Both the position numbers and the translations under genes were made by a program. Positions 41,728 through 50,475 of a stretch of 64,000 bases of DNA are shown one piece after another. Below the pieces are notes generated by a model. That model was given only the letters and a program-made list of their open reading frames with translations, searched no databases and was not told the origin of the DNA. Every line of letters begins with the position of its first letter. Within the stretch, counting starts at the first letter, position 1. Source of the DNA: Streptomyces sp. Tu 3180 (GTDB taxonomy: Bacteria > Actinomycetota > Actinomycetes > Streptomycetales > Streptomycetaceae); the NCBI RefSeq assembly GCF_009852415.1, contig NZ_WOXS01000002.1, forward strand, positions 7,976,001 to 8,040,000. The letters run 5' to 3'.

Positions 41728-43149
41728 TCACCGCCCGTCGGCCGGGGCCTCCGTCCGCTGCCTGCGGGCCGCCATCACCGCGTGGACCAGCACGCCCGCG
41801 AACAGGAACAGCACGCCCTGGTAGACGGCCGCGTATCCGGCGCCCGCGACCAGCCACAGCGAGAACCCGGCCGCGACCGACGCGATCACGGCGTCGCGCA
41901 CCAGCCGCGCACGGTCGACCCGGTCGCGGCGCCCGGAGACGAGGTGGAACAGCTGCGCGGCGGTGGCCAGCAGGTACGGCACGGTCGCGGTGAACGTGGT
42001 GACGAGGACCAGGATCTCGAACACCCTCGCCGAGCCCGAGGCGTAGTTGTAGACGGTCAGCAGCGAGGCGAGGACGACGGTGACGCCGACGCCGACCGTG
42101 GGCACCCCGCGCCGCCTGCGCGCGAAGGCGGCGGGGAACAACCCGTCCTTCGCCGCCGCGTACGGGGTCTGGGCGCTGAGCAGCGTCCAGCCGTTGAGGC
42201 AGCCGGTCATCGACACGAGCGCGGCGAGCGCCACGGCCCAGCCGCCCCAGGCGCCGCCGAACATGGCGTCGACGGCGTCCGAGAAGGGCGCGGTGGAGCC
42301 GACCAGCTCGTCGTGGGCGACCGTGCCGAAGACGGAGAGCGTCCCCAGCAGGTAGACGAGCGCCGCGCCCGCGGTGCCGATGACGGTGGCGCGTCCCACG
42401 GTCCGCCGGGGATTCTCGACCTCGCCCGCGCTGACGGCGGCCGACTCCACGCCGAGGTAGGAGAAGAGCAGGATCGCGGCCGAGGCGGAGACCGCGCCGA
42501 TCGCGCTGCCGTCGCCGGCGTGGAAGGGGCCGAGGTTGTCCGGGTCGAAGAAGAACAGCCCGCCGACGGCGACGAGCAGCAGCGGCGCGAACTTCAAAAC
42601 GGTGGACACCAGCTGCACGGCGCCGACGTAGCGGGTGCCGGCGAAGTTGGCGAGCGCGGGCAGCCACTGCAGGACGAGGGCGGCGAGGCAGGCGGTCCAG
42701 CGGTGGTCGTTCACCGGGATCAGCACGTCGAGGTAGCCGACGGCGGCGACGGCGAGCGCCGCGTTGGACACCCAGGTGGTGATCCAGTACGCCCAGGCGG
42801 CGAGGAAGCCGGCGAAGTCGCCGAAGGCCCCGCGGGCGTAGACGTAGGGACCGCCGGTGCGCGGGTCCCGTTCGGCGAGCCGGCCGAAGACCAGGGCGAG
42901 GGCGATGGCACCGACGGTCAGGACACCGAAGGCGAGCAGGCTGATCGTGCCGTAGGGGGCGACGGAGGCCGGAAGCAGGAAGATGCCGCCGCCGATGATG
43001 TTGCCCATGACCAGGGCGGTGGCGACGGGCAGCCCGAAGCGACGGGTGTGCCGTCCCGGGTCGCCGGTGGTGCCGGCGGGGTGGGCGGGGGCCGCGGGGA
43101 TCTCCTGCGGGGCCGGAGCCGACGGAGGGACGGTTCCGGTGACGTGCAT
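41728..43149 (-). CDS. APC superfamily amino acid permease
   Basis: A 473-residue membrane transporter with about 12 helices. The APC N-terminal motif is visible (ATALVMGNIIGGGIFLLPASV, near residue 45), then GRLAERDPRTGGPYVYARGAFG, and the conserved SYLGVESAAVSAGEVENPRRTV near residue 245. It resembles basic amino-acid/polyamine or YjeH-type antiporters; substrate unassigned. ATG at 43149. The 307-base upstream region contains a palindrome GGAACGTTCC. Confidence 0.88.
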   Translation of the reverse strand: MHVTGTVPPSAPAPQEIPAAPAHPAGTTGDPGRHTRRFGLPVATALVMGNIIGGGIFLLPASVAPYGTISLLAFGVLTVGAIALALVFGRLAERDPRTGGPYVYARGAFGDFAGFLAAWAYWITTWVSNAALAVAAVGYLDVLIPVNDHRWTACLAALVLQWLPALANFAGTRYVGAVQLVSTVLKFAPLLLVAVGGLFFFDPDNLGPFHAGDGSAIGAVSASAAILLFSYLGVESAAVSAGEVENPRRTVGRATVIGTAGAALVYLLGTLSVFGTVAHDELVGSTAPFSDAVDAMFGGAWGGWAVALAALVSMTGCLNGWTLLSAQTPYAAAKDGLFPAAFARRRRGVPTVGVGVTVVLASLLTVYNYASGSARVFEILVLVTTFTATVPYLLATAAQLFHLVSGRRDRVDRARLVRDAVIASVAAGFSLWLVAGAGYAAVYQGVLFLFAGVLVHAVMAARRQRTEAPADGR

Positions 43150-43456
43150 GGGGTGGTGCGCCTCTCTTCGAACTGATGCCCGGGATCGCCGGGCCGGTGC
43201 CCATGGTCCGGCATGGCTCGGGAACGTTCCAAATCGGGCGCTTTCATCCTGTAAGAGCCCGTTCGGCGCCGTAAAAGATGCGCTGTCGCGGGCCTCCGGC
43301 CGGGAATCGTCCGGGACGCCGGGGAGCCGTCCGGCTCGCCCGGCCGGCGCACGACCCGGCGGAGGCGCTCGACGCCGACGGTCCCCGGGTGCCGGTGCGC
43401 GGAGGACGAGGACCGGCCCGGTACGAACAGTGACGCGGTACCACCGTCGGCGTGGT
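43150..43456. other. Intergenic region upstream of permease
   Basis: 307 bases. On the minus strand TTTACG and, further on, TTACAGGAT are AT-rich patches that could be promoter boxes for the permease. A perfect palindrome GGAACGTTCC at 43221-43230 lies about 72 bases upstream of its start. No gene seen. Confidence 0.4.
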
Positions 43457-44605
43457 TCAGGCGACGCGGGAGGACCGGCTGGAGACGGCGGGCCTCGGGT
43501 CGAGGAAGTCGCCGGAAGCGGAGAAGGCCTCCGCGGTGAACGCCTCCTCGGGCATGTCGGCCGGGAGGAACTCCACGCAGGAGGTCTGCGGCTCGGCCGT
43601 GCTCCTGCCGAAACGGCAGGCGACCCCGGTGAGCTTGATGGTGATGAAGTCCGCGATCTGGGAGCCGAACCGGATGGGCCTGCCGGCGATGGTGATGTCT
43701 CCGACGCTGAAGCCCTTCTCCGGCGGCACCCGGTAGACGGCCCGGACGCGGTGTTCCGCGTCACCCCTGAGGTAGGTCCAGTAGCTCTTGGGGTCGGACC
43801 CGTCGGGCGTCTCCCAGCCGTCGGTGGACAGGTCGTCGAAGTACAGGCCGACGGGGTCGGCGAGGGTGATGTCGGCTCTTCGGCGGGCGAGGGCGTTGAC
43901 TCCGGCGCCGATGTGCGGATCGCTGTTGCGTTCGGCGGCTCCGTACTTGCCGCAGGCGATGAGCTCCTGCTCGGTGGTGAGCTCCGTGCCGTCGACGACG
44001 CGCCGGACGGTGGCCGCGGCGGCCAGTTCGATCTCGGCGCCGAGGGTGTTGTTGCGCTGGACGAGGTGCATGGCGCCGTGGCTCGTGGAGTCGTTCCACT
44101 TGTTGCGCGGCCGGTAGCGGCCGGTGGGGGAGAACAGATCCTCCGGGCGGACGTCGGGGCTGATGTGCCGGCGGTAGAGCTCGATGACCTTCTGCGGGTT
44201 GGTCTCCGCGAGCACTTCCCAGTACTCGGGACCTTCACAGGTGAACGTGACCTGCGTGATCTTGTTCTTGTCGTCGCGCGTGACGCTCCATTCGCAGTAC
44301 TCGTCCTGGACGTCACGGCTGGCGTCGGCGCGCTCCCACCGCTGGACGTCGGAACTTGAAGTGATCTTGATGATGCGGGGGAACGCGGTCCAGCTGATGA
44401 CGGCCCGGGTGGCGTCCTCGGCGGTGTCCGTGCTGGTCAGGTTGTAGAACTGAGGTCTTGGGCTGTCGTGCAGCACCTCGTCGGGGTCGGGTCCCTTGAT
44501 GGCCGCGTCCACCGTGTCCGAGATGAAGGCGTTCCACGCCTTGCGGCCGAAGTCGTCGAAGTCGTCGAGGTTCCCCGGAGGCCCGTAGGCGTCGAGTTTC
44601 GTCAT
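43457..44605 (-). CDS. Protein of unknown function (second gene of orphan operon)
   Basis: A 382-residue soluble protein I do not recognise. N-terminal residues 1-50 are acidic and helical (GNLDDFDDFGRKAWNAFIS). The middle has many charged strands (EYCEWSVTRDDKNKITQVTF, ELIACGKYGAAERNSDPHIG), and a YFDDLSTDGWETPDGSDPKS loop suggests a sugar-, metal- or redox-binding protein, but there is no diagnostic motif. The C-terminus has Cys-rich spots (GVACRFGRS, TSCVEFLPA). ATG 44605 with AAGGAAC upstream. It follows gene 44659 by 53 bases, so the two are probably co-transcribed. Confidence 0.65.
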   Translation of the reverse strand: MTKLDAYGPPGNLDDFDDFGRKAWNAFISDTVDAAIKGPDPDEVLHDSPRPQFYNLTSTDTAEDATRAVISWTAFPRIIKITSSSDVQRWERADASRDVQDEYCEWSVTRDDKNKITQVTFTCEGPEYWEVLAETNPQKVIELYRRHISPDVRPEDLFSPTGRYRPRNKWNDSTSHGAMHLVQRNNTLGAEIELAAAATVRRVVDGTELTTEQELIACGKYGAAERNSDPHIGAGVNALARRRADITLADPVGLYFDDLSTDGWETPDGSDPKSYWTYLRGDAEHRVRAVYRVPPEKGFSVGDITIAGRPIRFGSQIADFITIKLTGVACRFGRSTAEPQTSCVEFLPADMPEEAFTAEAFSASGDFLDPRPAVSSRSSRVA

Positions 44606-44658
44606 GGTTCGTTCCTTCCGTGCGGAGCGGACGGCGCGGTGGCCGAGCGCAGGGGGCC

Positions 44659-46332
44659 TCAGGGCAGGGGGACGGTGGTGGCGTCCTCGCGCATCGTCAG
44701 CGGCGGCGCGTCGGCGGGGATGCCGGTGACCGGCAGGGTCAGCTGGAACTCGTTCAGCCTCATGGCCCGGAACCGCCGGCGGCGGGATTCGGCGAGGCGG
44801 ACGTAGTCGTCGAAACCGTCTTCGGTGCGGGCCCGCGCCGCGGCCTTGCGCAGGTAGGCGTCCACGCGCTGTCCGAACACCGCCTGCCACGCGTCGTCGG
44901 GCACCCGCCAGTGGGCGGCGAAGAGGCCCTCGGGGCTGTCGGCGGGCAGGGTGCGTGCGGCATCCGTGATGGCGAGGGCCGTCCGGTCGCACAGTGCCGA
45001 GGGCTCGGTCGCCGCGGTGGGCGCGTACCGCATGAGATGCGCGCGGGGCGGGCTGAAGACCGGGTTGGGGAAGTCGACCATCAGCACGCAGGCGGCGAAC
45101 TTCGCCGAGAGCAGCCCGTGGCGGATCATCTGCCGCACCACTTCGTTGTCCTCGTGAGCGGCCTCGGGCACCACGAAGGCGAAGAAGGTGTCGCCGGGAC
45201 GGTGGAAGACGACGCTTCCGTCCTCGGCTCGCTCCTCCATCCGGAAACCGAACCGGGTCAGGCTCGCGCAGTACCGGGCGGCGGGCGCCGTGGGCGGTGC
45301 GGCCCGCGTCACCAGGCCGAGGTCGTCCAGGAGGACGTCCTGATTGAGCCAGAAACCCATCGGGAGCACCAGGTCGGCCGATTCCGGGGTGACGACGCTG
45401 CTCTGTCTGTCCGTGCAGGCGAGGTTGACGGTGGTGGTCGTGAACAGGTGGCGGAGCAGGCGGTCGGGGTGTTCGACGACGCCGTTCGCGGTGACCCCGG
45501 CGAGTCGCGCGGCGGTCCACCTGGTGACCAGCGACCTGACGGTCAGCTCCAGCTTCTGGGCGCCCGTGACCTCCTGGTAGAGCGGATCGCGGCGCAGCGG
45601 GTCGTCGTCGGCCAGCCGGATCGTGGCCCTCTCGGACTGCCAGTTGATCCAGGGGATCCTGAGCTCCTTCATCACGACGCTGCCGTTGACGTGGCTGTCG
45701 AAACAGCCCTTGCCGCGGGAGTCCGGCTCCAGGGCGTCCCAGGAGTTGCCCGCCCACACCCAGGCCGGGCCGACGCGCATGTAGAAGTTGAAGACCTTCG
45801 CCCCGGGATCCCAGGCCGCGACCTGGAGGAACGCCGTGACCTGGTCGCCGCCGGCCTGGGTACTGATCAGCAGGTCCGGCTGGCCGGCCCGCACGGCCGC
45901 GGTGATGGCGAAGCGCATGTCACGGTGCAGTCCGGGGGAGGCGTCCGGCGCGATCTGCCCGGCCTCGCCGACCAGGTACACCCGCCGGGAGGCGGCGGCC
46001 GCCTCCGGCAGCCCGGACAGCAGCTCCCGCACCGTCATCGGGAACCTGTCCCTGTGGAAGAACTCGGCGGCCATCGGATCGCCCAGGCCGGCGAGTTCCT
46101 CCGGGCCCACCGGTCGTGCCCGGTCGTCCCTGCCGCTGACCCTGCGGTACAGCCGCCCGGCCTTCAGCGCGGAGGGATCGGCGCCGCAGCCCTCGCCGAC
46201 CAGGTCGTGCTCCGCCTCGGCCGCCTCCGGGACGGCCTTCTCGGCGGCCCGGAGGCCCCCCTCGGGCGTGCCGCCGGCGGTCGGCCGCCGCCACGCGGTC
46301 GCCCGCCGCACCTGGCTGCGCTCGTCGTGCAC
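44659..46332 (-). CDS. Protein of unknown function (first gene of orphan operon)
   Basis: A 557-residue protein I do not recognise. Residues 1-60 are charged and low complexity. Afterwards there are mixed alpha/beta blocks: FHRDRFPMTVRELLSGLPEA, HRDMRFAITAAVRAGQPDLL, FNFYMRVGPAWVWAGNSWDA and HGLLSAKFAACVLMVDFPNPVF. No signal peptide, transmembrane helix or known motif. GTG 46332 is preferred over ATG 46353 because GGGAGG lies 6 bases before it, while the ATG has no RBS. The operon ends with gene 43457. The size and lack of motifs make it a good candidate for a new family. Confidence 0.65.
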   Translation of the reverse strand: MHDERSQVRRATAWRRPTAGGTPEGGLRAAEKAVPEAAEAEHDLVGEGCGADPSALKAGRLYRRVSGRDDRARPVGPEELAGLGDPMAAEFFHRDRFPMTVRELLSGLPEAAAASRRVYLVGEAGQIAPDASPGLHRDMRFAITAAVRAGQPDLLISTQAGGDQVTAFLQVAAWDPGAKVFNFYMRVGPAWVWAGNSWDALEPDSRGKGCFDSHVNGSVVMKELRIPWINWQSERATIRLADDDPLRRDPLYQEVTGAQKLELTVRSLVTRWTAARLAGVTANGVVEHPDRLLRHLFTTTTVNLACTDRQSSVVTPESADLVLPMGFWLNQDVLLDDLGLVTRAAPPTAPAARYCASLTRFGFRMEERAEDGSVVFHRPGDTFFAFVVPEAAHEDNEVVRQMIRHGLLSAKFAACVLMVDFPNPVFSPPRAHLMRYAPTAATEPSALCDRTALAITDAARTLPADSPEGLFAAHWRVPDDAWQAVFGQRVDAYLRKAAARARTEDGFDDYVRLAESRRRRFRAMRLNEFQLTLPVTGIPADAPPLTMREDATTVPLP

Positions 46333-46423
46333 GACCGTCCTCCCAACGGGCATTTCGGTGGTGAGGAACCTGGATGATCCCGTTCAGGCATTCTTGTGGC
46401 CGTACGGACCACCGGCCACCGCG

Positions 46424-46586
46424 GTGCCCCAACCTGATGACCTCCCCGGACCTCCTCGTCCTCGACGAGCCGACGAACCACGTCGCGCTCGGCCCGGCCC
46501 GGGACCCGGAGGCGGCACTCCCGGCGCGTCCGGGCGTGGTGGTCGCGGTCTCGCACGCCCGTTGCCCCGCCGGGCAGCACCCTTAG
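46424..46586 (+). pseudogene. ABC-F ATPase fragment (Walker B to H-loop)
   Basis: A short in-frame scrap reading PNLMTSPDLLVLDEPTNHV then VVVAVSHARCPAGQHP and a stop. It retains the Walker B (LLVLDEPTNH) and H-loop (VSH) of an ABC-F protein and nothing upstream or downstream. The TAG stop is created by the TA target and the first G of the adjoining MITE-like element. It is therefore a remnant, probably of an antibiotic-resistance or translation-factor ABC-F gene. Confidence 0.7.
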
Positions 46587-46770
46587 GGGGTGTCGTTTGG
46601 ATCGTGCCGGGGCCGCGGGGCCCGGCACGCGCATCTGCGGCGTTGTCGTCGGTTGCCGGGGCTCCGCCCTGGCGCCCTCCTCCGCCTTGCGTCCGCACGC
46701 ACCAGACCCCGCTCGGGTCGGTCCGCAAGGCACCGTTGCCCGGAGCCGGCCTGGTCCGAACGACACCCCC
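46586..46770. mobile_element. 185-bp MITE-like element with 18-bp terminal inverted repeats
   Basis: Left end GGGGGTGTCGTTTGGATC (46586-46603) and right end GGTCCGAACGACACCCCC (46753-46770) are inverted repeats, 16 of 18 matching. A TA dinucleotide flanks each end (46584-46585 and 46771-46772), the target duplication of IS630/Tc1-like elements. A subterminal hairpin GTGCCGGG-N9-CCCGGCAC lies at 46604-46628. It holds no transposase and no coding frame. It touches the stop codons of both flanking reading frames. Confidence 0.8.
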
Positions 46771-47669
46771 TAGGAGGCGCTGCCCGTGCGCAGGACGGTG
46801 GCGCGGAACTCCGCGACCAGCGGCCGCAGGTCGACCCGGTGCCATGCGGCCCACAGCTGGACGCACGTCTCGTGCCAGGGGAGCTCGCGTACCGCGACGT
46901 CCTCGGTGGTGGCGCGGGTCATGCTCTTCTGCACGAGGGCGAGTCCGAGCCCGGAGGCGACCAGGCCGAGCGCGGTCAGCGGCTCGGCGGCCTCGAGGCG
47001 GATGTCGGGCGTGAAGCCGGCTGCCGTGCAGGCGCTGACGAACGTGTCCCGCCAGGCGGGGTCCTGGGGGTTCTCGACGGCGATCCACGGCTGGCCGTCG
47101 AGGTCGCCGGGGGCCACCTCCTCCCGGCCGGCGAGGGGGTGCCCCGCGGGCAGGGCGAGGAGCAGCGGGTCCTCGAGCAGGGGGGCGGCCAAGAGGTCGG
47201 GGTCGTCCGGGCCCGGAGGTTCGTGGACGAGCGCGATGTCGAGACTGCGCTGCCGCAGCCCCTCGAACTGCTCGGCGGGGGAGAGGCTGTACAGGGCGAT
47301 GTGGACGTCGGGCCGCTCGCCGCGCACGGCGCGCAGCGCGCCGGGCAGGATGCCGGTGTGCATGGCGTCCGCGACGTAGCCGATGCACAGGCCGCCCTCC
47401 TCCCCGCGGCCCAGCCGGCGGCCCAGGTTCTCCAGGCGGTCCGCGTGCCGCAGCAGCGCGCGGGCTTCGGCCAGGAAGACCTGGCCGTCCCGGGTGAGCC
47501 GGATCCTCTGCTGGCCGCGTTCGAACAGGGAGAGGCCCAGGTTCTGCTCGAGCTGGGCGATCTGCCGGCTGAGCGGCGACTGGGAGATGTGCAGCCGCTC
47601 GGCGGCCCGGCCGACGTGTTCGGTCTCGGCGACGGCGACGAAGTAGCGGAGTTGCCGCAGGTCAAGCAT
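46770..47669 (-). CDS. LysR-family transcriptional regulator
   Basis: A 299-residue regulator. The N-terminal winged HTH is LRQLRYFVAVAETEHVGRAA then LHISQSPLSRQIAQLEQNLG; the C-terminal substrate-binding domain is about 90-299. ATG 47669 with GAGG 6 bases upstream. It is divergent from the aldo/keto reductase gene, sharing 148 bases that contain GGAC-N8-GTCC (47683-47698), a possible LysR site. Its stop codon TAG uses the last base of the MITE-like element at 46770, so its extreme C-terminus may have been changed by the insertion. Confidence 0.9.
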   Translation of the reverse strand: MLDLRQLRYFVAVAETEHVGRAAERLHISQSPLSRQIAQLEQNLGLSLFERGQQRIRLTRDGQVFLAEARALLRHADRLENLGRRLGRGEEGGLCIGYVADAMHTGILPGALRAVRGERPDVHIALYSLSPAEQFEGLRQRSLDIALVHEPPGPDDPDLLAAPLLEDPLLLALPAGHPLAGREEVAPGDLDGQPWIAVENPQDPAWRDTFVSACTAAGFTPDIRLEAAEPLTALGLVASGLGLALVQKSMTRATTEDVAVRELPWHETCVQLWAAWHRVDLRPLVAEFRATVLRTGSAS

Positions 47670-47817
47670 GTAAGACCTCGAAGGACTCAAGTGTGTCCGA
47701 GTAAGTCTTGGACAGTCTCAACTCTACTTCCTAGCCTCGAACACATCGGACCGACGGACTGCGCACAAGGCGCACGAACCACGTCCGTCGCATCTCGCAC
47801 AGCAAGGAACCGCACGC

Positions 47818-48828
47818 ATGTCCATCACGTCCTTCCTGCCCGGCCGCCTGGGCTTCGGCACCGCACCGCTGGGCAACATGTTCCGGGCCATACCCGACGA
47901 GGAGGCCGCGGCCACCGTGGACGCCGCCTGGGACAACGGCATCCGCTACTTCGACACCGCGCCCTTCTACGGCGCGGGCCTGTCCGAGATCCGGCTGGGA
48001 GAGGCACTGGCCGGCCGCCCCCGCGACGAGTTCGTCCTGAGCACGAAGGTCGGCCGCGTCGTCCTCGACGAGATCGAGGACCCCTCCGCCCGCGACCTGG
48101 GCGAGAAGGGCGGACTCTTCGAGCACGGACGCCCCAACAAGATCGTCAACGACTACTCGGCCGACGCCACGCTGCGCTCCGTCGAGGACAGCCTCGAGCG
48201 ACTGAGGACGGACCGCCTCGACATCGTGTGGGTGCACGACGTCGCGCAGGACTTCTACGGCGACGAGTGGCTCGCCGCGTACGAGAGCGCCCGCACCGGC
48301 GCGTTCCGGGTGCTGCAGCGGCTGCGCGACGAAGGTGTCATCAGGGCCTGGGGCCTGGGGGTCAACCGGGTCGAGCCCCTGGAACTGACGCTGGACCTCG
48401 ACGAGCCGAAGCCGGACGCGTTCCTCCTCGCCGGCCGCTACACCCTGCTCGACCACGAGCGCGCACTGCAGCGGCTGCTGCCGGCCGCGACGGCCCGGCA
48501 CGTCGACATCGTCGTCGGCGGACCGTACAGCTCCGGTGTCCTGGCCGGCGGACAGCACTTCGAGTACCAGAAGGCCCCCGCACCGGTCGTCACCAGGGTG
48601 GAGCGCATCAAGGCACTCGCGGAGCAGCACGGCATCGGCATCAAGGCGGCAGCGCTGCAGTTCTCCCTCGCCCACCCCGCGGTCGCCGCGGCCATCCCGG
48701 GGGCCTCGCGGCCGGGCCGCGTCGCCGAGGACGTCGCCGCACTCGGCGAGACGGTCCCGGCGGCCTTCTGGACGGCCCTGCGCACGGAGGGGCTGATCGC
48801 TCAGGACGCCCCCGTACCCACCGTCTGA
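47818..48828 (+). CDS. Aldo/keto reductase (L-fucose dehydrogenase-like)
   Basis: A 336-residue (beta/alpha)8 NADP-dependent oxidoreductase. The catalytic tetrad is visible: Asp in YFDTAPFYGAG with Tyr two residues into FYG, Lys in LSTKVGR and His in VWVHDVAQD. GFGTAPLGNMFR and YSADATLRSVEDSLERL fit the D-threo-aldose 1-dehydrogenase/L-fucose dehydrogenase branch. It forms a likely operon with the SRPBCC gene 34 bases downstream and is probably controlled by the divergent LysR gene. Confidence 0.9.
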   Translation: MSITSFLPGRLGFGTAPLGNMFRAIPDEEAAATVDAAWDNGIRYFDTAPFYGAGLSEIRLGEALAGRPRDEFVLSTKVGRVVLDEIEDPSARDLGEKGGLFEHGRPNKIVNDYSADATLRSVEDSLERLRTDRLDIVWVHDVAQDFYGDEWLAAYESARTGAFRVLQRLRDEGVIRAWGLGVNRVEPLELTLDLDEPKPDAFLLAGRYTLLDHERALQRLLPAATARHVDIVVGGPYSSGVLAGGQHFEYQKAPAPVVTRVERIKALAEQHGIGIKAAALQFSLAHPAVAAAIPGASRPGRVAEDVAALGETVPAAFWTALRTEGLIAQDAPVPTV

Positions 48829-48862
48829 CCATCTGCCCCACCCCATTCAGGAGACGACGACC

Positions 48863-49276
48863 ATGGCGACGACAACCGCGACCGTCGACATCCCCGCGCC
48901 CGCCGCGCGCGTCTGGCAGCTCATCGGCGGTTTCGACTCCCTGCCCGACTGGCTGCCCTACATTCCCGCCAGCACGCTCAGCGAGGGCGGCCGGGTCCGC
49001 AGCCTCACCAACGGGGAGGGCGGCGTCATCGTCGAACGCCTCGAAGCGTTCGACGACCGGGCGCGCACGTACAGCTACTCCATCATCCGGGCGCCGTTCC
49101 CGGTCACCGGCTACCGCTCCACCCTCACCGTGCACGAGGCGTCCGGCGGGCAGAGCCGTGTGGAGTGGTCCGGCACCTTCACCCCGGCCGGGGTGAGCGA
49201 GGAGGAGGCGGTCGCCCTGTTCCACGGTATTTACACCGAGGGACTGGCCGCGCTGAGGAAGACCCTCGAAGGGTGA
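48863..49276 (+). CDS. SRPBCC family protein (polyketide cyclase-like)
   Basis: A 137-residue small START-like domain. Opening strand TATVDIPAPAARVWQLIGGFDSLPDWLPYIPAS, then conserved ERLEAFDDRARTYSYSIIR and closing helix EEAVALFHGIYTEGLAALRKTL. It probably binds or processes a product of the upstream reductase. RBS AGGAG 9 bases before ATG. A strong hairpin follows at 49351. Confidence 0.85.
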   Translation: MATTTATVDIPAPAARVWQLIGGFDSLPDWLPYIPASTLSEGGRVRSLTNGEGGVIVERLEAFDDRARTYSYSIIRAPFPVTGYRSTLTVHEASGGQSRVEWSGTFTPAGVSEEEAVALFHGIYTEGLAALRKTLEG

Positions 49277-49350
49277 CCCCCGAAGGGTGAACCGGACACG
49301 GGACGCTCGGTGACGCGCTCGCCCGTTCCCGGCTCGCCGCGGGTACCGGC

Positions 49351-49379
49351 GTGGTGGTGCTCGGCCGGAGCACCACCAC
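49351..49379 (+). terminator. Hairpin after the reductase/SRPBCC operon
   Basis: Perfect 12-bp arms GTGGTGGTGCTC (49351-49362) and GAGCACCACCAC (49368-49379), loop of 5. The 298-base gap around it also contains a short direct repeat CGAAGGGTGA near 49268-49289. Confidence 0.6.
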
Positions 49380-49574
49380 CCGGTGGAAGGGCCGGGGAGG
49401 GCTTCGTGGCCGTCACCGCGTCGGTCCCCCTGGCCGCGCGGAAGCCGTGAGGCCGGGACACCTGACGCATTCGGGTCCAGCCGGGGCGGACACGGGATGA
49501 GCGGGCTCCGCGACGGGCAGGAAGCGTGTACTGCTCGGACGACTTCCGCGTAGGCGACGACTCGAGGGGCTCCC

Positions 49575-50375
49575 ATGCACGATCTCGCGGACTCGATCGA
49601 ATCGATGGAACAACTCGCCGCCGTCTGGCGGGTCATGGTCCTCGACCGGGATCCGGACGCGGACGTCCGCGACCTTCCCGGCATCGCCGTCCGTTGGGCC
49701 GACTGCCGGTTCGCCTTCTGGAACTGCGTCACGCTGACCGAGGTCGGCATGGACGCCGGGCTCCTGAGGGAGCGCCTGAACGAGACGGCGGAGATCATGC
49801 GGTCGAAGAAGCACCCGGGTTTCCTGTGGCTCTTCGAGGACCTCCTCGACGAGGAGGCGCGCGCGGCGCTCGAGGCGGCGGCCGGGCAGGCGGGCCTCGC
49901 GCACGCCTTCCCCGGCACGGGCATGGCAGGGGACCTGTTGCCCGTCCCCGAACCGGCCCACCCCGACCTGACGTTCGTACGCGTGACCACCGACGACCAC
50001 CTGCGGGCCTTCGCGGACCTCAACTCGCGTGCCTACGGCTTCCCGCTGGAGGACGGCCGTGACGGTCTGGCCGGCTCCGCACTGTGGAAGAACCAGGTGT
50101 ACGCCTACCTCGGCGTACGGGACGGCGTCCCCGTGACCTGCGCCGCCACGGTGGAGGCGCAGGGCCGCCTCTTCGTCGTGCTCGTCGCCACCGCCCCCGA
50201 GTGGCAGCGCCGGGGCTACGCGGAAGCGGTGACGCGCAAGGCACTGCACGAGGGCGCCCGGGCCACCGGGACGACCCGGGCGACCCTGCACGCGACCGCC
50301 GCCGGGGCCCCCGTGTACCCGCGTATCGGCTTCGAGCCGAACTCCCCGATGCGCTTCTACGCCCTGAGGGACTGA
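49575..50375 (+). CDS. GNAT family N-acetyltransferase
   Basis: A 266-residue protein. The N-terminal half is a distinct alpha/beta region; the C-terminal GNAT domain (about 135-265) has the acetyl-CoA motif LVATAPEWQRRGYAEAVTRKAL and the terminal IGFEPNSPMRFY. It transfers an acetyl group to an amine of unknown identity. ATG start with GAGGGG upstream. Convergent with the esterase gene; a strong terminator separates them. Confidence 0.87.
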   Translation: MHDLADSIESMEQLAAVWRVMVLDRDPDADVRDLPGIAVRWADCRFAFWNCVTLTEVGMDAGLLRERLNETAEIMRSKKHPGFLWLFEDLLDEEARAALEAAAGQAGLAHAFPGTGMAGDLLPVPEPAHPDLTFVRVTTDDHLRAFADLNSRAYGFPLEDGRDGLAGSALWKNQVYAYLGVRDGVPVTCAATVEAQGRLFVVLVATAPEWQRRGYAEAVTRKALHEGARATGTTRATLHATAAGAPVYPRIGFEPNSPMRFYALRD

Positions 50376-50394
50376 CCCGGCGGAGCCCGGCGCC

Positions 50395-50421
50395 GCCCGC
50401 CCGCGGACCGCGGGCGGGCTT
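50395..50421. terminator. Bidirectional terminator between GNAT and esterase genes
   Basis: Perfect 11-bp arms (50395-50405 and 50409-50419) with a 3-base loop, followed by TT. Confidence 0.65.
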
Positions 50422-50475
50422 CGACGCCGGCCGAGCGTGCCGGAGGGCTCGGCCCGGACCCTCCGCACGCCTCCC

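Noticed and set aside
41728..44316. A leftward open frame of over 860 codons covering the permease and part of the next gene
   Set aside because: Only the permease part after ATG 43149 has family sequence; the rest is a GC-rich shadow of gene 43457.
46586..46770. Protein-coding content in the MITE-like element
   Set aside because: Frames are short, lack starts with ribosome binding sites and show no family resemblance.
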